Positions 54,432 through 62,733 of a DNA stretch of 64,000 nt are shown here, in pieces. The DNA is taken from NCBI GenBank assembly GCA_964502145.1, contig CAZCVI010000032.1, positions 15,229 to 79,228 of the forward strand, written 5' to 3'. The translations under genes and the position numbers were made by a program. The notes beneath the pieces were generated by a model that saw only the letters and a program-made list of their open reading frames with translations, had not been told where the DNA came from and searched no databases. This DNA is from CAZCVI01 sp964502145. GTDB lineage: Bacteria > Acidobacteriota > Aminicenantia > UBA2199. Numbering within the stretch: position 1 is the stretch's first letter; every line of letters starts with the position of its first letter.

Positions 54432-55295
54432 TCATAACTTTTCAATCTTTTCTTTGGTTAAACCTGTTAATTTGGAAATAAGTTCTATGGGTAGACCTTC
54501 CTTGAGTGCAGTTTGCGCGACATTCAGTACTCCCTGCTCTATACCCTGCTCTATACCCTTTTCTATACCATGTACTACGCCATCTTCAAAGGAGGTATCC
54601 ACCACGGCGTACCAGTCGCGATATATTTTCAAACTCTCTTCGTATTCGTCTAACTCTTTTTTATTGAAATTGGCAATCTCGGCTACTTCAAACCCTTTTA
54701 GAAACACCTCTTCCTTCAAAATATCAGGGATAGTTTGAAAGTCTTCCAGATTCTTCAAAAAATACAACCACTTCTCAAAATGGTTTTCCAGTTCCTCCAG
54801 TTTCTTGGTGAACCTGGGCATCTCGATAAAATGAAAGGCTAACTTGTCAAAAAAAATTCTGCAATACTGGTCTTTTAATTGGACTTTACTGTGGTAATTC
54901 TTCTTCACTCGTTCATCATCAAACTCGAAATCCAATAAGGCCACACAATACACTGGCTTCAACTTGAAATTCCATTCCCCCTTTTCTGCTTGTTGACGAA
55001 TGGGAAAGGTCATGTAGAAAACGGCCCTGTCTTTAAAAAATTTGAGTTTCGCTTTCTGCATCTCCACAATAAAACTATCCCCTTTCTGATTCTTGCAATG
55101 GATATCAAAGATGGCTTTCCGTTGGTACTTACTGACTCCTAACTGCTCTGTATTTTTAAAAGTCAGTTCCACAATCTTATGTTTAGCCGGCAGCAATTGA
55201 TTCAAGAAATCGGCCAGCAAATCCTTGTTAGCCTCTTCACCGAAGAGCTTCTTAAAACCAAAATCCGTATAAGGATTAATATATTTTGCTTGCAA
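54432..55295 (-). CDS. Rpn/PD-(D/E)XK family nuclease, copy 1
   Basis: A 287-residue protein with a TTG start after GGAGGAA. NPYTDFGFKKLFGEE at the N-terminus and the core FDIHCKNQKGDSFIVEMQ are typical of the PD-(D/E)XK transposase/Rpn family, with active-site D and ExQ visible near residues 65-80. Such enzymes promote DNA recombination. The C-terminal tail contains G-I-E-K/Q-G-I-E-Q-G repeats (about 238-252) absent from copy 2. Residues 13-235 are identical in the two copies. Confidence 0.85.
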   Translation of the reverse strand: MQAKYINPYTDFGFKKLFGEEANKDLLADFLNQLLPAKHKIVELTFKNTEQLGVSKYQRKAIFDIHCKNQKGDSFIVEMQKAKLKFFKDRAVFYMTFPIRQQAEKGEWNFKLKPVYCVALLDFEFDDERVKKNYHSKVQLKDQYCRIFFDKLAFHFIEMPRFTKKLEELENHFEKWLYFLKNLEDFQTIPDILKEEVFLKGFEVAEIANFNKKELDEYEESLKIYRDWYAVVDTSFEDGVVHGIEKGIEQGIEQGVLNVAQTALKEGLPIELISKLTGLTKEKIEKL

Positions 55296-55353
55296 TCATT
55301 CCTCCATTCAAGCGGTCACATCCAAGTCGTTCATCATTCATGCGACATCTATA

Positions 55354-55382
55354 TATATAACTCAAAATGCAAAAAAATTCAA
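55354..55382 (-). promoter_or_regulatory. Promoter of nuclease copy 1
   Basis: On the reverse strand TTGAAT (55377-55382), 17-base spacer, TATATA (55354-55359), about 60 bases before the start codon. Copy 2 has TTGAAT-17-TATATT at 63671-63699. Confidence 0.55.
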
Positions 55383-55458
55383 TCAGTTTCTTTATTTTTC
55401 TTCTGGGACCGATGGCGTATGGAATAGCAATACTCCATCGCCATATTCTTCAGTCCTA

Positions 55459-55537
55459 TTAATTGCTGAACTTGGGTTCGATCTTGATTTCAATGGCCTT
55501 CTTCAAGGACAAACCATTGGCATCGGTCAAAACAAAT
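55459..55537 (-). pseudogene. Relic of the surface-protein 3' end (2)
   Basis: Encodes FVLTDANGLSLKKAIEIKI-EPKF and a stop on the reverse strand, as in the intact genes. The homology breaks near 55537 and the 155-bp element starts at 55546, exactly as in relic 1. An imperfect hairpin (55413-55433) lies after the stop. Confidence 0.8.
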
Positions 55538-55545
55538 ATCCATGT

Positions 55546-55700
55546 CAGTTTCAAACCGTGATGCGTGGGATGAAAGGATGACCAGGATTCGGAGTACTTG
55601 GAGAGCGGGGATATATTCCAACGTTTTCGGAGGTGCTGAGGTGCTAGTGTCAAATCATCCTGGTTATCCTTTAATCTGACGAATCACGGTTCAGAAACGG
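55546..55700. mobile_element. MITE-like 155-bp element, copy 2
   Basis: The left arm (CAGTTTC, AACCGTGATGCGTGGG) is intact. The right arm is mutated (ATCTGACGAATCACGG instead of ATCCCACGCATCACGG). It is followed directly by the GTTGTGGAGAGATGTTCC motif and the three-way-junction repeat. Confidence 0.7.
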
Positions 55701-55765
55701 TCTCTTACAATGCAATTAAAAAAATAGGGTTGTGGAGAGATGTTCCTTTTTGGATTGAGGGCTAT

Positions 55766-55835
55766 GTAGACGCGCCATCCTGGCGCATTAATAAAGCGGA
55801 GGGTTGAAATAAATGCTGCAAGATGCAGCGTCTAC
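55766..55835. repeat. Three-way-junction repeat, copy C
   Basis: Outer stem 55766-55771 with 55830-55835, hairpins at 55772-55786 and 55815-55829. All stems perfect. Confidence 0.8.
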
Positions 55836-55936
55836 TACTTAGTCAACGAAAGCACCAAGAGCATGAAGATTTTTTTTCCAATCAAGTTGACAATTCAATG
55901 GTTTTGGAATATATTTAACATGTACGGAGCTTTACA

Positions 55937-56116
55937 ATGCAAACATTAAAAGTAGAAGCTATAAATGCGATATCCCAGTTACCTGAGACCGCCACGATGG
56001 ATGACATGATGTACCGTCTCTATGTCATTGATAAAATCAGGCATGGTCAAGAAGCAGTAAAAAATGGCGCTACAATCCCTGCCGAAAGACTTTTAAACGA
56101 AATCAATTCATGGTAA
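55937..56116 (+). CDS. ParD/RelB-like antitoxin, second copy
   Basis: A 59-residue protein, same sequence as the product at 48401, with the same promoter and ribosome binding site. Its toxin partner is truncated, so it is an orphan antitoxin that could still neutralise toxin made elsewhere. Confidence 0.7.
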   Translation: MQTLKVEAINAISQLPETATMDDMMYRLYVIDKIRHGQEAVKNGATIPAERLLNEINSW

Positions 56117-56168
56117 TTTGGTCTTCCCCGGCAAAGAATGATCTCAGAAATATCTTTGAGTATATTGT
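56110..56168 (+). pseudogene. Truncated ParE/RelE-family toxin
   Basis: Nineteen codons identical to the toxin at 48574 (MVIWSSPAKNDLRNIFEYI), then unrelated sequence from 56168 that stays open for about 30 codons. The break marks the left border of the restriction-modification segment. Confidence 0.8.
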
Positions 56169-56227
56169 CCTAATGGCCTGTCGCCAATTTCCAACAGCAA
56201 TACGCCCGTCCTTGCGAATAGTCGATA

Positions 56228-56428
56228 TCATGCGACCTGGTGTTTTGCGATTAATTCACGGATAGTGGGCACGAGCTCTGTGGGAACTTCCATGACTGTT
56301 TGTCCAACCATTTCCAATACAGCTTCGTCTTCAGTGGCAGCTTCGTCCTCGGACTGAGAATCATAATGGTCGAGCACTCGTTTCACACGTTGGGAATCCC
56401 AACCTTGTGGAAATTTATTTTGTTTCAT
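56228..56428 (-). CDS. Small acidic protein, third gene of the restriction-modification operon
   Basis: A 66-residue protein. The N-terminus FPQGWDSQRVKRVLDHY followed by an acidic stretch matches a family of small proteins often found next to toxin or DUF genes and regarded as antitoxin-like. It overlaps the endonuclease gene by 4 bases, so it is co-translated. It may be a leftover of another module or a control protein; no helix-turn-helix is evident. Confidence 0.65.
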   Translation of the reverse strand: MKQNKFPQGWDSQRVKRVLDHYDSQSEDEAATEDEAVLEMVGQTVMEVPTELVPTIRELIAKHQVA

Positions 56429-57189
56429 TTTTGAGAGGGAGTGTTGCTGTTACATGTCAAAAATTCTGCGAGTACTTTTTTGACAAAATCAGGAATCGGG
56501 GAGTTATTCTGTTCTGCCTGCTGCTTTAATACTTCAAACAGGTGGACCTCCTCTTTTTCCCAAACAATATCTATACGGCGAATTTCACGCAAAGCAATGT
56601 GAGCATAATTTTTTGGGTTTACCCAATAACAGGTTAGACAGGTGGATGGTAATTTTTCATTCAGCCAGTTTTCACAGTGTTCACATGACCAGGATTTTAT
56701 GCGATTGCATGACCCACAAACAAGCATAAACTGTTCTGGTTTTAATTCTTCATTGCTATCACCAACGACTTCATAAGGGATACGGTGGTCCACCTGCAAA
56801 TAGCGTGGCGCGAAAAGTCCGAGACAAATAGCGCATTTGCCATTGGCTTGGGTGTAAAGTGTGTCTCGAAACAACTTGGAAAAAGTTTGCCTGCCGTGCA
56901 ATCGTCCTGCGCGGATTTTGGTTAGGTCGCCAAAGCGATAGGCAGCAATGGTACGTCCAACTTTGTCGATTGTTCTAAAAGTTTCCAAGGGAATCCCTGC
57001 TTCACGCACATCGCGAGCCGCTCTGGGGGGATGGTGATAACCATATTTCTTTTTCAATTGTTCCGTCGTGATAAAACCGTTTTCAAGAATATGTTCAATC
57101 ACGATGTGCGCTCGTTTGTTTGATATCTGTTCTAAAAGTTTCTTTATTTTTATATGTTCATCGGAATAGGGGGTCATGGAAAAACTCAT
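56425..57189 (-). CDS. HNH endonuclease, probably the restriction enzyme
   Basis: A 254-residue protein overlapping the methylase gene by 4 bases. A central HNH motif is seen: CAICLG, then VDHRIPYEVVG and CGSCNRIKS, followed by extra cysteine pairs (CEHC, CLTC) that would bind zinc. The N-terminal 95 residues contain a helix-turn-helix-like part. Coupling to a Dam-type methylase indicates a type II restriction enzyme; the target site cannot be read from the sequence. Confidence 0.8.
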   Translation of the reverse strand: MSFSMTPYSDEHIKIKKLLEQISNKRAHIVIEHILENGFITTEQLKKKYGYHHPPRAARDVREAGIPLETFRTIDKVGRTIAAYRFGDLTKIRAGRLHGRQTFSKLFRDTLYTQANGKCAICLGLFAPRYLQVDHRIPYEVVGDSNEELKPEQFMLVCGSCNRIKSWSCEHCENWLNEKLPSTCLTCYWVNPKNYAHIALREIRRIDIVWEKEEVHLFEVLKQQAEQNNSPIPDFVKKVLAEFLTCNSNTPSQK

Positions 57190-58103
57190 TCTTGAGAATT
57201 GGAATAATGCGGGTTGGCAGAAATAACGTGTGTCATTAAATCGACGGGTGCAAGCTGTAGTCTTTCAACTAAGTTACGAGAAAGATAAACTGATTCAAAT
57301 GTTTTTTCATCTCGGCCTAACAGTGTGGCTTGGGTAGATCGTCCGGCATCCACTTCAACATGATACATGTCCAATTCTGCGGGTAAAATCTGTCCGTAAG
57401 TTTTTTTCCCGGTACGTCCGTCATAACTCAGGATGAAAGGTACATCTTTTTGGTTGAGTTTTTTTAATTCATGCATGAAGTTTTCAAAGTTTATTCCGCT
57501 TAAATAGCGTGAATCACCGGTCATACAAACCCCTTGATAGGGAGGGTCCATATAAACAAGGTCATTTGCTGTGGCCAGACTTAATACATCTCTGTAATCG
57601 TGACTGGTAATCGTTGCTTTTCCCAAAAAGAGACTGGAAACAGCAATAATATCATCCCTCATTTGTTTGGGGTGGCGTCCTAAGCGGCGATTATCAGGGC
57701 TTTGATTAAATTCACCATGGGTGTTATAGCGCACCGAGGCTTTGACGCAACGGGCTAATAGATACAGTAAAAAATCAGGACGTTTGGTCTGATTAAAATG
57801 ACGGCGAACATGGTCATAGTACTCACGTTCGTTTCCTTGTTGTTCAACCCAAAGGTGATTATATTGGGCGACAATTTCCTGTGGGTTATCGATCATTTCT
57901 GCCCATAGGGACATCAAAGGTTGGTTGACATCATTCAAATGGAAATAGGTTGACTTGCCAGACCTTGCGGATGCAATCGAAATAGCCGCAGAACCGGCAA
58001 AGGGTTCAAAGAGGGTATGGATGGAGCCAGGGAAGAATGGCAGGATGTATTTGGCCAGATTGCGTTTACTGCCCTGGTATGGAATGGGATGGGGTGTTTT
58101 CAT
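57186..58103 (-). CDS. Dam-type DNA adenine-N6 methyltransferase
   Basis: A 305-residue protein, the usual length for the family, with AAAGGAAA ahead of the start. SAM-binding motif FEPFAGSAAIS near residue 32, N-terminal YQGSKRN and catalytic DPPY near 191 are typical of the alpha-class Dam/DpnII methylases. It heads a three-gene operon with the HNH endonuclease and so protects host DNA. The segment lies between the broken toxin copy and a stretch homologous to 50694-50800. Confidence 0.9.
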   Translation of the reverse strand: MKTPHPIPYQGSKRNLAKYILPFFPGSIHTLFEPFAGSAAISIASARSGKSTYFHLNDVNQPLMSLWAEMIDNPQEIVAQYNHLWVEQQGNEREYYDHVRRHFNQTKRPDFLLYLLARCVKASVRYNTHGEFNQSPDNRRLGRHPKQMRDDIIAVSSLFLGKATITSHDYRDVLSLATANDLVYMDPPYQGVCMTGDSRYLSGINFENFMHELKKLNQKDVPFILSYDGRTGKKTYGQILPAELDMYHVEVDAGRSTQATLLGRDEKTFESVYLSRNLVERLQLAPVDLMTHVISANPHYSNSQE

Positions 58104-58213
58104 AAAATTTCCTTTGCACGTGTAGAAGATTTGTTTTTGTCCATGCGCAAATTATAATGAAAACCCGTGGATATTGCAATAGGAGTCCATGAATTCTTTG
58201 GCGTTTAATTAAT

Positions 58214-58319
58214 AAATGTTTCATATTTATCCCTCACCGCCATTGTTATATCATTCTATTTTCAAGTCATAGTCATTAACATCTCCCAACCACAACAATA
58301 ATCCCACCCGTCATCCATG
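58214..58319. repeat. Segment homologous to the nucleotidyltransferase upstream region
   Basis: Matches 50694-50795 with small differences (ATGTTTCATATTTAT at one end, CAACCACAACAATAATCCCACC at the other). Its first bases correspond to the start codon end of the nucleotidyltransferase gene, so a copy of that gene may have been lost here. Confidence 0.6.
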
Positions 58320-58320
58320 T

Positions 58321-58475
58321 TAGTTTCAAACCGTGATGCGTGGGATGAAAAGATGACCAGGATGCGGAGTACTTGGAGAGCGGGAATAAATTCCAACGTT
58401 TTCGGAGGGGCTGGGGGGTTAGTGTCAAATCATCCTGGTTATCCTTTAATCTGACGAATCACGGTTCAGAAACGG
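58321..58475. mobile_element. MITE-like 155-bp element, copy 3
   Basis: Same left arm as copy 1, right arm mutated as in copy 2. Followed by a truncated GTTGTGGAGAGATGTTCC motif near 58504, without the junction repeat. Confidence 0.7.
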
Positions 58476-58588
58476 TCTCTTACCATGCTATTAAAAAAAT
58501 AGGGTTGTGGAGAGATGTTCCTTTTGGTGAATCATGCTGGAAGAGCAAGGACGTATGGTATAGCCATACGCCCCTACTATTTTCTATT

Positions 58589-58609
58589 CTATCCCGCTAA
58601 TTGTTAAAC
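58589..58609 (-). pseudogene. Relic of the surface-protein 3' end (3)
   Basis: Only the last six codons and stop (EPKFNN) plus the shared downstream bases remain. A CGTATGG/CCATACG hairpin lies just after it (58550-58568). Confidence 0.6.
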
Positions 58610-58624
58610 TTGGGTTCAGATGGT

Positions 58625-58825
58625 CTATTTGTTGAGTTGATTGGTGTTCTCGCGTATGTCAGAAAGAAGCGATACTATTGCCGTCTGTTTTTTAGACATC
58701 TCATTGTACAGTTCAATTACCTTAATATTAAACCGGACAATTTTTGAACTTAGATAAACAAGAATAATTACGCCAAACAAACTTATAAACCACCAAGTGT
58801 TAAAATTCATAATTTCAGAATTCAT
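58625..58825 (-). CDS. Small single-pass membrane protein
   Basis: A 66-residue protein with TGGAGGT 5 bases before the ATG. One membrane helix (about 12-30), then a basic amphipathic helix. No family recognised. It lies downstream of the 1025-residue surface-protein gene on the same strand, separated by a hairpin. Confidence 0.55.
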   Translation of the reverse strand: MNSEIMNFNTWWFISLFGVIILVYLSSKIVRFNIKVIELYNEMSKKQTAIVSLLSDIRENTNQLNK

Positions 58826-58894
58826 ATTCTACCTCCAGTTTTTTTTATCGTATTGTCAAAGTTTTACGAGGGAAAACCTTTTTCTTCAATTTTG

Positions 58895-58939
58895 GTAACA
58901 GGTCAGGCTGTTTTTTGAATCTATAGCCCGACCCGTTAC
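58895..58939 (-). terminator. 15-bp hairpin after the 1025-residue surface-protein gene
   Basis: 58895-58909 pairs with 58925-58939. In reverse-strand RNA the two deviations become G-U pairs, so the stem is complete, which favours a function in that transcript. It starts 20 bases after the stop codon. No T-run follows, so it may protect the mRNA end instead of terminating. Confidence 0.5.
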
Positions 58940-58959
58940 TTATTCTCTTTTTTTTCCTA

Positions 58960-61900
58960 TTATTTATTAAACTTGGGTTCGATCTTGATTTCAATGGCCT
59001 TCTTCAAGGATAACCCATTTGAATCCGTCAATACAAAAACCAGGGAATAATTCCCTATAAACCCCGGTCCAGGTGACCATGAAAATATCCCACGTTTCGC
59101 ATCCAACGTGGAACCAATGGGCAATGGATTTAATTGATTGCCACTGATTAAGTAACCCTGGATAGCGGTATAGTTTTGACCCAATTGAATTTCTACTCGT
59201 TCCAGTTCGTTGATGGTCAGCGGGTGGTTTCCTTTTTCGTCTGGCAGTAATTCGGAGCATTCATTTTCCCCGTGGAAGCCTGTGCTGAAATAAATGGGTT
59301 CCGAAGAGTCTTCTGGTAAAGCGGAAATTTGTTGAAGATTAAGCTTCGTTGAAGGAGTAGCAGTACTTTGCGCCATATCGGACGAGGTGTTTTGAATAGT
59401 AAAGTATCTGCTGCCAATGCCATCGGTATTGCCCGCGTTGTCTGTGGCAGTCCATTGGATGGTGTGGACTGCATTGGTATATTTGGTGGTATCCAGATAG
59501 AAATATCCTACCGCACCATTACTATTAGCATAACCAGGGAAAAGCGAGGCAATATCTTCCCGATAATTATTGTATGTAGGATGGCCTTTATTTACTCCAT
59601 TCACCCAGACACTGATGGTTGAACTATTGGTTGGAATGATGTTGGGTTGGGGAGTTAATGCCCAGCCCCAATTGAGAAAACTTTTTCCTGTGGCAGTTCC
59701 ACCTTGAGTGGGAGTGTCAATAGCACCAAAAGGTTTGACTGCATGTGCATTGTCAATGGTGAAAGTCTTTGAACCTAGTTCGGTTGTTTTCCCCACCAGA
59801 TCAGTGGCGATTGCGGTTAACGTTATTGGGCCGTCAGGCAAGAAATTGGTAAGCAACATATAACCCCAACCCGCTCTAGTATTGGAAGGATATTCTGGAT
59901 AAGCAATTGCCACATCCGGTCTGGCACCTTCGACAAATAAAGCATCACCGATGTAACCTTGGGTTCGGTATATTTTGACAGTGGCCACTCCACTATCATC
60001 TAATGCCCAACCGGTAACGGCAATGCTTCCGGCAACAGTGATTCCATCATTTGGAGTTGCAAAAGAACCAAAGGGTGGATTTGCTTCAGGTAAAGTACTG
60101 CCACATTGATCTTGATGGGCTTCCCAATCTGGATCATGGCTGTTGAGCCAAGTTATAAGTGCTGAATCTGTTGTAGATAAGCAGTTATAACCGATAGTTA
60201 AATTATGCCATGTTCCAGGCAAATCTATATTTTTTAAATTTTTTAAACTTGAAGGGATGGTTCCGCTCAAGCGGTTATAGGATAGGCGAAGCGATTCCAA
60301 TTTACTAAGATTGCCCAATTGAGAAGGGATGCTGCCACTCAGTTGGTTTTTATGCAATTCAAGAATTGTTAAATTACTAAGATTGGCTAATTGGAAAGGG
60401 ATACTACCTGTCAATTTCTGACCAGAAAGGATTAGCCATACCAATCCGCTTAGATTACCTAATTGTGAGGGGATATTACCAGCCAGATTATTTGCCTCGT
60501 ATATCTCAATATATCTCACATGACCAGTATTAATACCAATTCCAAACCACCATCCTTCTGTCCCTGGCATTGAAAACCCATCTTCATATAACGGAGTATC
60601 TTTCCAGCCAGAATTATTGGTCCAGTTATCACCATTAGTGCTATTGTACAATGCAATCAATGCGGCACGCTCGGATGCCGGGATTGCATTACCACTGCTT
60701 CCAGTAGTAAAACTTATGCATAACCCATAGGCAGTCCCTTTACTGTTGGTGGCGTAGGCCCTAACATAATATGGTGTATTTGCGATCAGCCCTGTAATAG
60801 TGCTGGTAAAACTTCCTGTACCAGTCCCATCGCTGGTTTTGGAATTACTTATGGTCGGATTGGTGGCTGTATTCCAGCAAACGCCTTTGGCTGTTACTGT
60901 TGTACCACCTTCTGAGATAACATTACCGCCACATATTGCACTAGTTGATGTGATTGTAGATACAGAGTTTGTCGTGACTGCCGGAATAGTACTCCCACTT
61001 CCAGTAGTAAAGTTAATGTTCGCTCCATACGCCGTTCCTTTACTGTTGGTTGCATAAGCCCTTACATAATACGGCGTGCTTGCGCTCAATCCAGTAATAG
61101 TGCTGGTAAAACTTCCTGTTCCGCTTCCATCTGTTGTTTTTGAATTCACGATAGTGGGATTGATTGTTGTACTCCAACATACGCCTCTGGCAGTTACTGT
61201 TGCCCCACCATCCAAAGTCACATTACCTCCGCAGGTAGCACTGTTCGACATAATTGAAGATATAGAGTATGTTGTGACTGTCGGCAATACATCCGTATCT
61301 GAAAGTAATTCCTGTATTTCATCACCTGTAAGAGCACGATTATAAAGACGAATTTCATCAAGTCTATGGGATGGCGATACAAATCTTGTCGCGCCATCAA
61401 TGGCTGATAAATAATCATAAGAGCCGATAAAACTTTTAGAAGGATATACGGCTCCTGTTGTCAATGCTGAACTTGCGCGTAATTGTCCATCATAATAAAG
61501 TCTAATTTCATTATTTTCTCTATCAACTACTCCTACCATGTGATGCCATTTGCCAAAAAACTCAATTGGGTCCAATGTATAAAAAATCATATTACCTGTA
61601 TGGTTTTCAGCCTCAATTCCAAATTCAATTCTTAAGTCATTTAGCCTTGTTATCGTCTTGAGAAAAAAACCATGACTATAACTGCCATCCTGTGAATTAT
61701 AAATCGGCGCCATATAGCCTCTCCACAATTCATTCAGGTTTAATATTTTCACCCATCCGGAAATAGTTAATGAGCTATTTACAGGAATCCATGGTACTAT
61801 ATTAATTCGTGAGTCAGTAGTTCCTGGAAGTTTAATAGCATTCCCTTTGACTCCTTGAATATAGGAAATAGTTCCATTTATCATTTCTCCCGCATAACCG

Positions 61901-62037
61901 TGGCCAGTTTCATCATTAAGATTATTGTTAAATGGCCAATAGGAAATAAGCCCTTTGTTTATGTCGGCCCACGAGAGTACGGTTCCCAAGATAAGTCCTA
62001 TTGCTATAATGATTGCGATAAAAAAAGTTCTTCTCAT
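58960..62037 (-). CDS. Secreted LamG / FN3-like / LRR / Ig-like multidomain surface protein
   Basis: A 1025-residue protein with TAGGAGAA before the ATG. Signal peptide 1-24. A LamG/concanavalin-like domain (about 28-245; WPFNNNLNDETG, GKWHHMVGVVD, IRLYNRALTGDE). Two FN3-like repeats (about 252-345 and 350-445; GTGSFTSTITGL). Plant-type LRRs (about 450-655; GNIPSQLGNLSG, GSIPSQLGNLSK). Two Ig-like domains (about 660-890) and the same tail as the 775-residue protein (about 900-1025). Compared with that protein the LRR and FN3 modules are in reverse order, LamG is added and BACON is absent. Probably a carbohydrate-binding or adhesive exoprotein. Confidence 0.85.
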   Translation of the reverse strand: MRRTFFIAIIIAIGLILGTVLSWADINKGLISYWPFNNNLNDETGHGYAGEMINGTISYIQGVKGNAIKLPGTTDSRINIVPWIPVNSSLTISGWVKILNLNELWRGYMAPIYNSQDGSYSHGFFLKTITRLNDLRIEFGIEAENHTGNMIFYTLDPIEFFGKWHHMVGVVDRENNEIRLYYDGQLRASSALTTGAVYPSKSFIGSYDYLSAIDGATRFVSPSHRLDEIRLYNRALTGDEIQELLSDTDVLPTVTTYSISSIMSNSATCGGNVTLDGGATVTARGVCWSTTINPTIVNSKTTDGSGTGSFTSTITGLSASTPYYVRAYATNSKGTAYGANINFTTGSGSTIPAVTTNSVSTITSTSAICGGNVISEGGTTVTAKGVCWNTATNPTISNSKTSDGTGTGSFTSTITGLIANTPYYVRAYATNSKGTAYGLCISFTTGSSGNAIPASERAALIALYNSTNGDNWTNNSGWKDTPLYEDGFSMPGTEGWWFGIGINTGHVRYIEIYEANNLAGNIPSQLGNLSGLVWLILSGQKLTGSIPFQLANLSNLTILELHKNQLSGSIPSQLGNLSKLESLRLSYNRLSGTIPSSLKNLKNIDLPGTWHNLTIGYNCLSTTDSALITWLNSHDPDWEAHQDQCGSTLPEANPPFGSFATPNDGITVAGSIAVTGWALDDSGVATVKIYRTQGYIGDALFVEGARPDVAIAYPEYPSNTRAGWGYMLLTNFLPDGPITLTAIATDLVGKTTELGSKTFTIDNAHAVKPFGAIDTPTQGGTATGKSFLNWGWALTPQPNIIPTNSSTISVWVNGVNKGHPTYNNYREDIASLFPGYANSNGAVGYFYLDTTKYTNAVHTIQWTATDNAGNTDGIGSRYFTIQNTSSDMAQSTATPSTKLNLQQISALPEDSSEPIYFSTGFHGENECSELLPDEKGNHPLTINELERVEIQLGQNYTAIQGYLISGNQLNPLPIGSTLDAKRGIFSWSPGPGFIGNYSLVFVLTDSNGLSLKKAIEIKIEPKFNK

Positions 62038-62488
62038 TTTATATTCTCCTATGCATTGACAAATTCAATTTCTTTTATATATATGATTATTTTTAGGGCG
62101 GCTTATTATACCAATCCCAATATCATATATAATTCATACATATTATCCACCAATGCTATTAATACGTCAATCATTAAAACTGTGCAAAGTCCCAGTAATC
62201 GTTTTTCTACGCAGTACAACCCACCCCCTATCCCCTTCAATCAAAATAAATAATAATTTATTTTGTTCTGAGTCTTGCAAACTACCTCAGGAAATAATAC
62301 CCTATTTGATTTAATATTGTGGCTTTCGGAGTATTCAGTGATGAATTTATTAATTGCACAATAATTATACTATTCAATGGTGTGAACGCAACTGGACCAC
62401 CTGTTTTTTGCCTTTCAAGCTGGAAGCTTGGGCAACATTGAAAAGAAAAGCCATCTCCACAAAACAGGATTGTTTCTCTCAGAAATGT
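62038..62488. other. A/T-rich gap
   Basis: 450 bases upstream of the surface-protein gene. It should hold that gene's promoter; I see no gene. A small AAGCTGGAAGCTT palindrome lies near 62420. Confidence 0.4.
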
Positions 62489-62686
62489 TCACGATTTGAG
62501 CATCTTCAGAATGCTTTCTTCCGGTACGTTCGGTGAAAGTTCCCCTTCTTCCATTGCTTTAGAAAGACCAATGTCCTCAATAATATCTTGCATCAACGGA
62601 TAAAACATCTCCTGATCATTCTCCAACAAGTCCAGGAAGGTATCTTTGACTTTTTGTCTGAAATCATCATGGCCGCCTGTCTTCAT
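62489..62686 (-). CDS. Small acidic protein, antitoxin-like
   Basis: The ATG at 62686 has GGAGG 5 bases upstream; the GTG at 62698 lies upstream of that box, which falls inside its own frame, and has no site of its own. The 65-residue product is helical with a pattern (LENDQEMFYPLMQDIIEDIGL, then AMEEGE) that recalls small proteins placed before RelE- or PIN-type toxins. No toxin gene follows, so it may be a remnant of a module. Confidence 0.5.
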   Translation of the reverse strand: MKTGGHDDFRQKVKDTFLDLLENDQEMFYPLMQDIIEDIGLSKAMEEGELSPNVPEESILKMLKS

Positions 62687-62733
62687 AAAATCCTCCACAA
62701 AATAGGATTAGGAAATAGTCCCAGGATACATTT

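Larger units (their letters stand above)
54381..55404. repeat. 1-kb direct repeat containing an Rpn-family nuclease gene, copy 1
   Basis: From TCCCCAATCTTTCGATTC to TCTTTATTTTTCTTCT this block matches 62734-63722. About 640 bases of the coding part look identical by eye; the 5' flank and the last 150 bases of the gene differ. Confidence 0.8.
55729..56168. repeat. Direct repeat R1, right copy
   Basis: Nearly identical to 48194-48635. Contains the promoter (55887-55915), an intact antitoxin gene and the first 19 codons of the toxin, then ends abruptly at the restriction-modification segment. Confidence 0.85.

Noticed and set aside
48800..58475. CRISPR array suggested by recurring repeats
   Set aside because: Repeats are long, irregularly spaced, palindromic elements without uniform spacers, and no cas gene is present.
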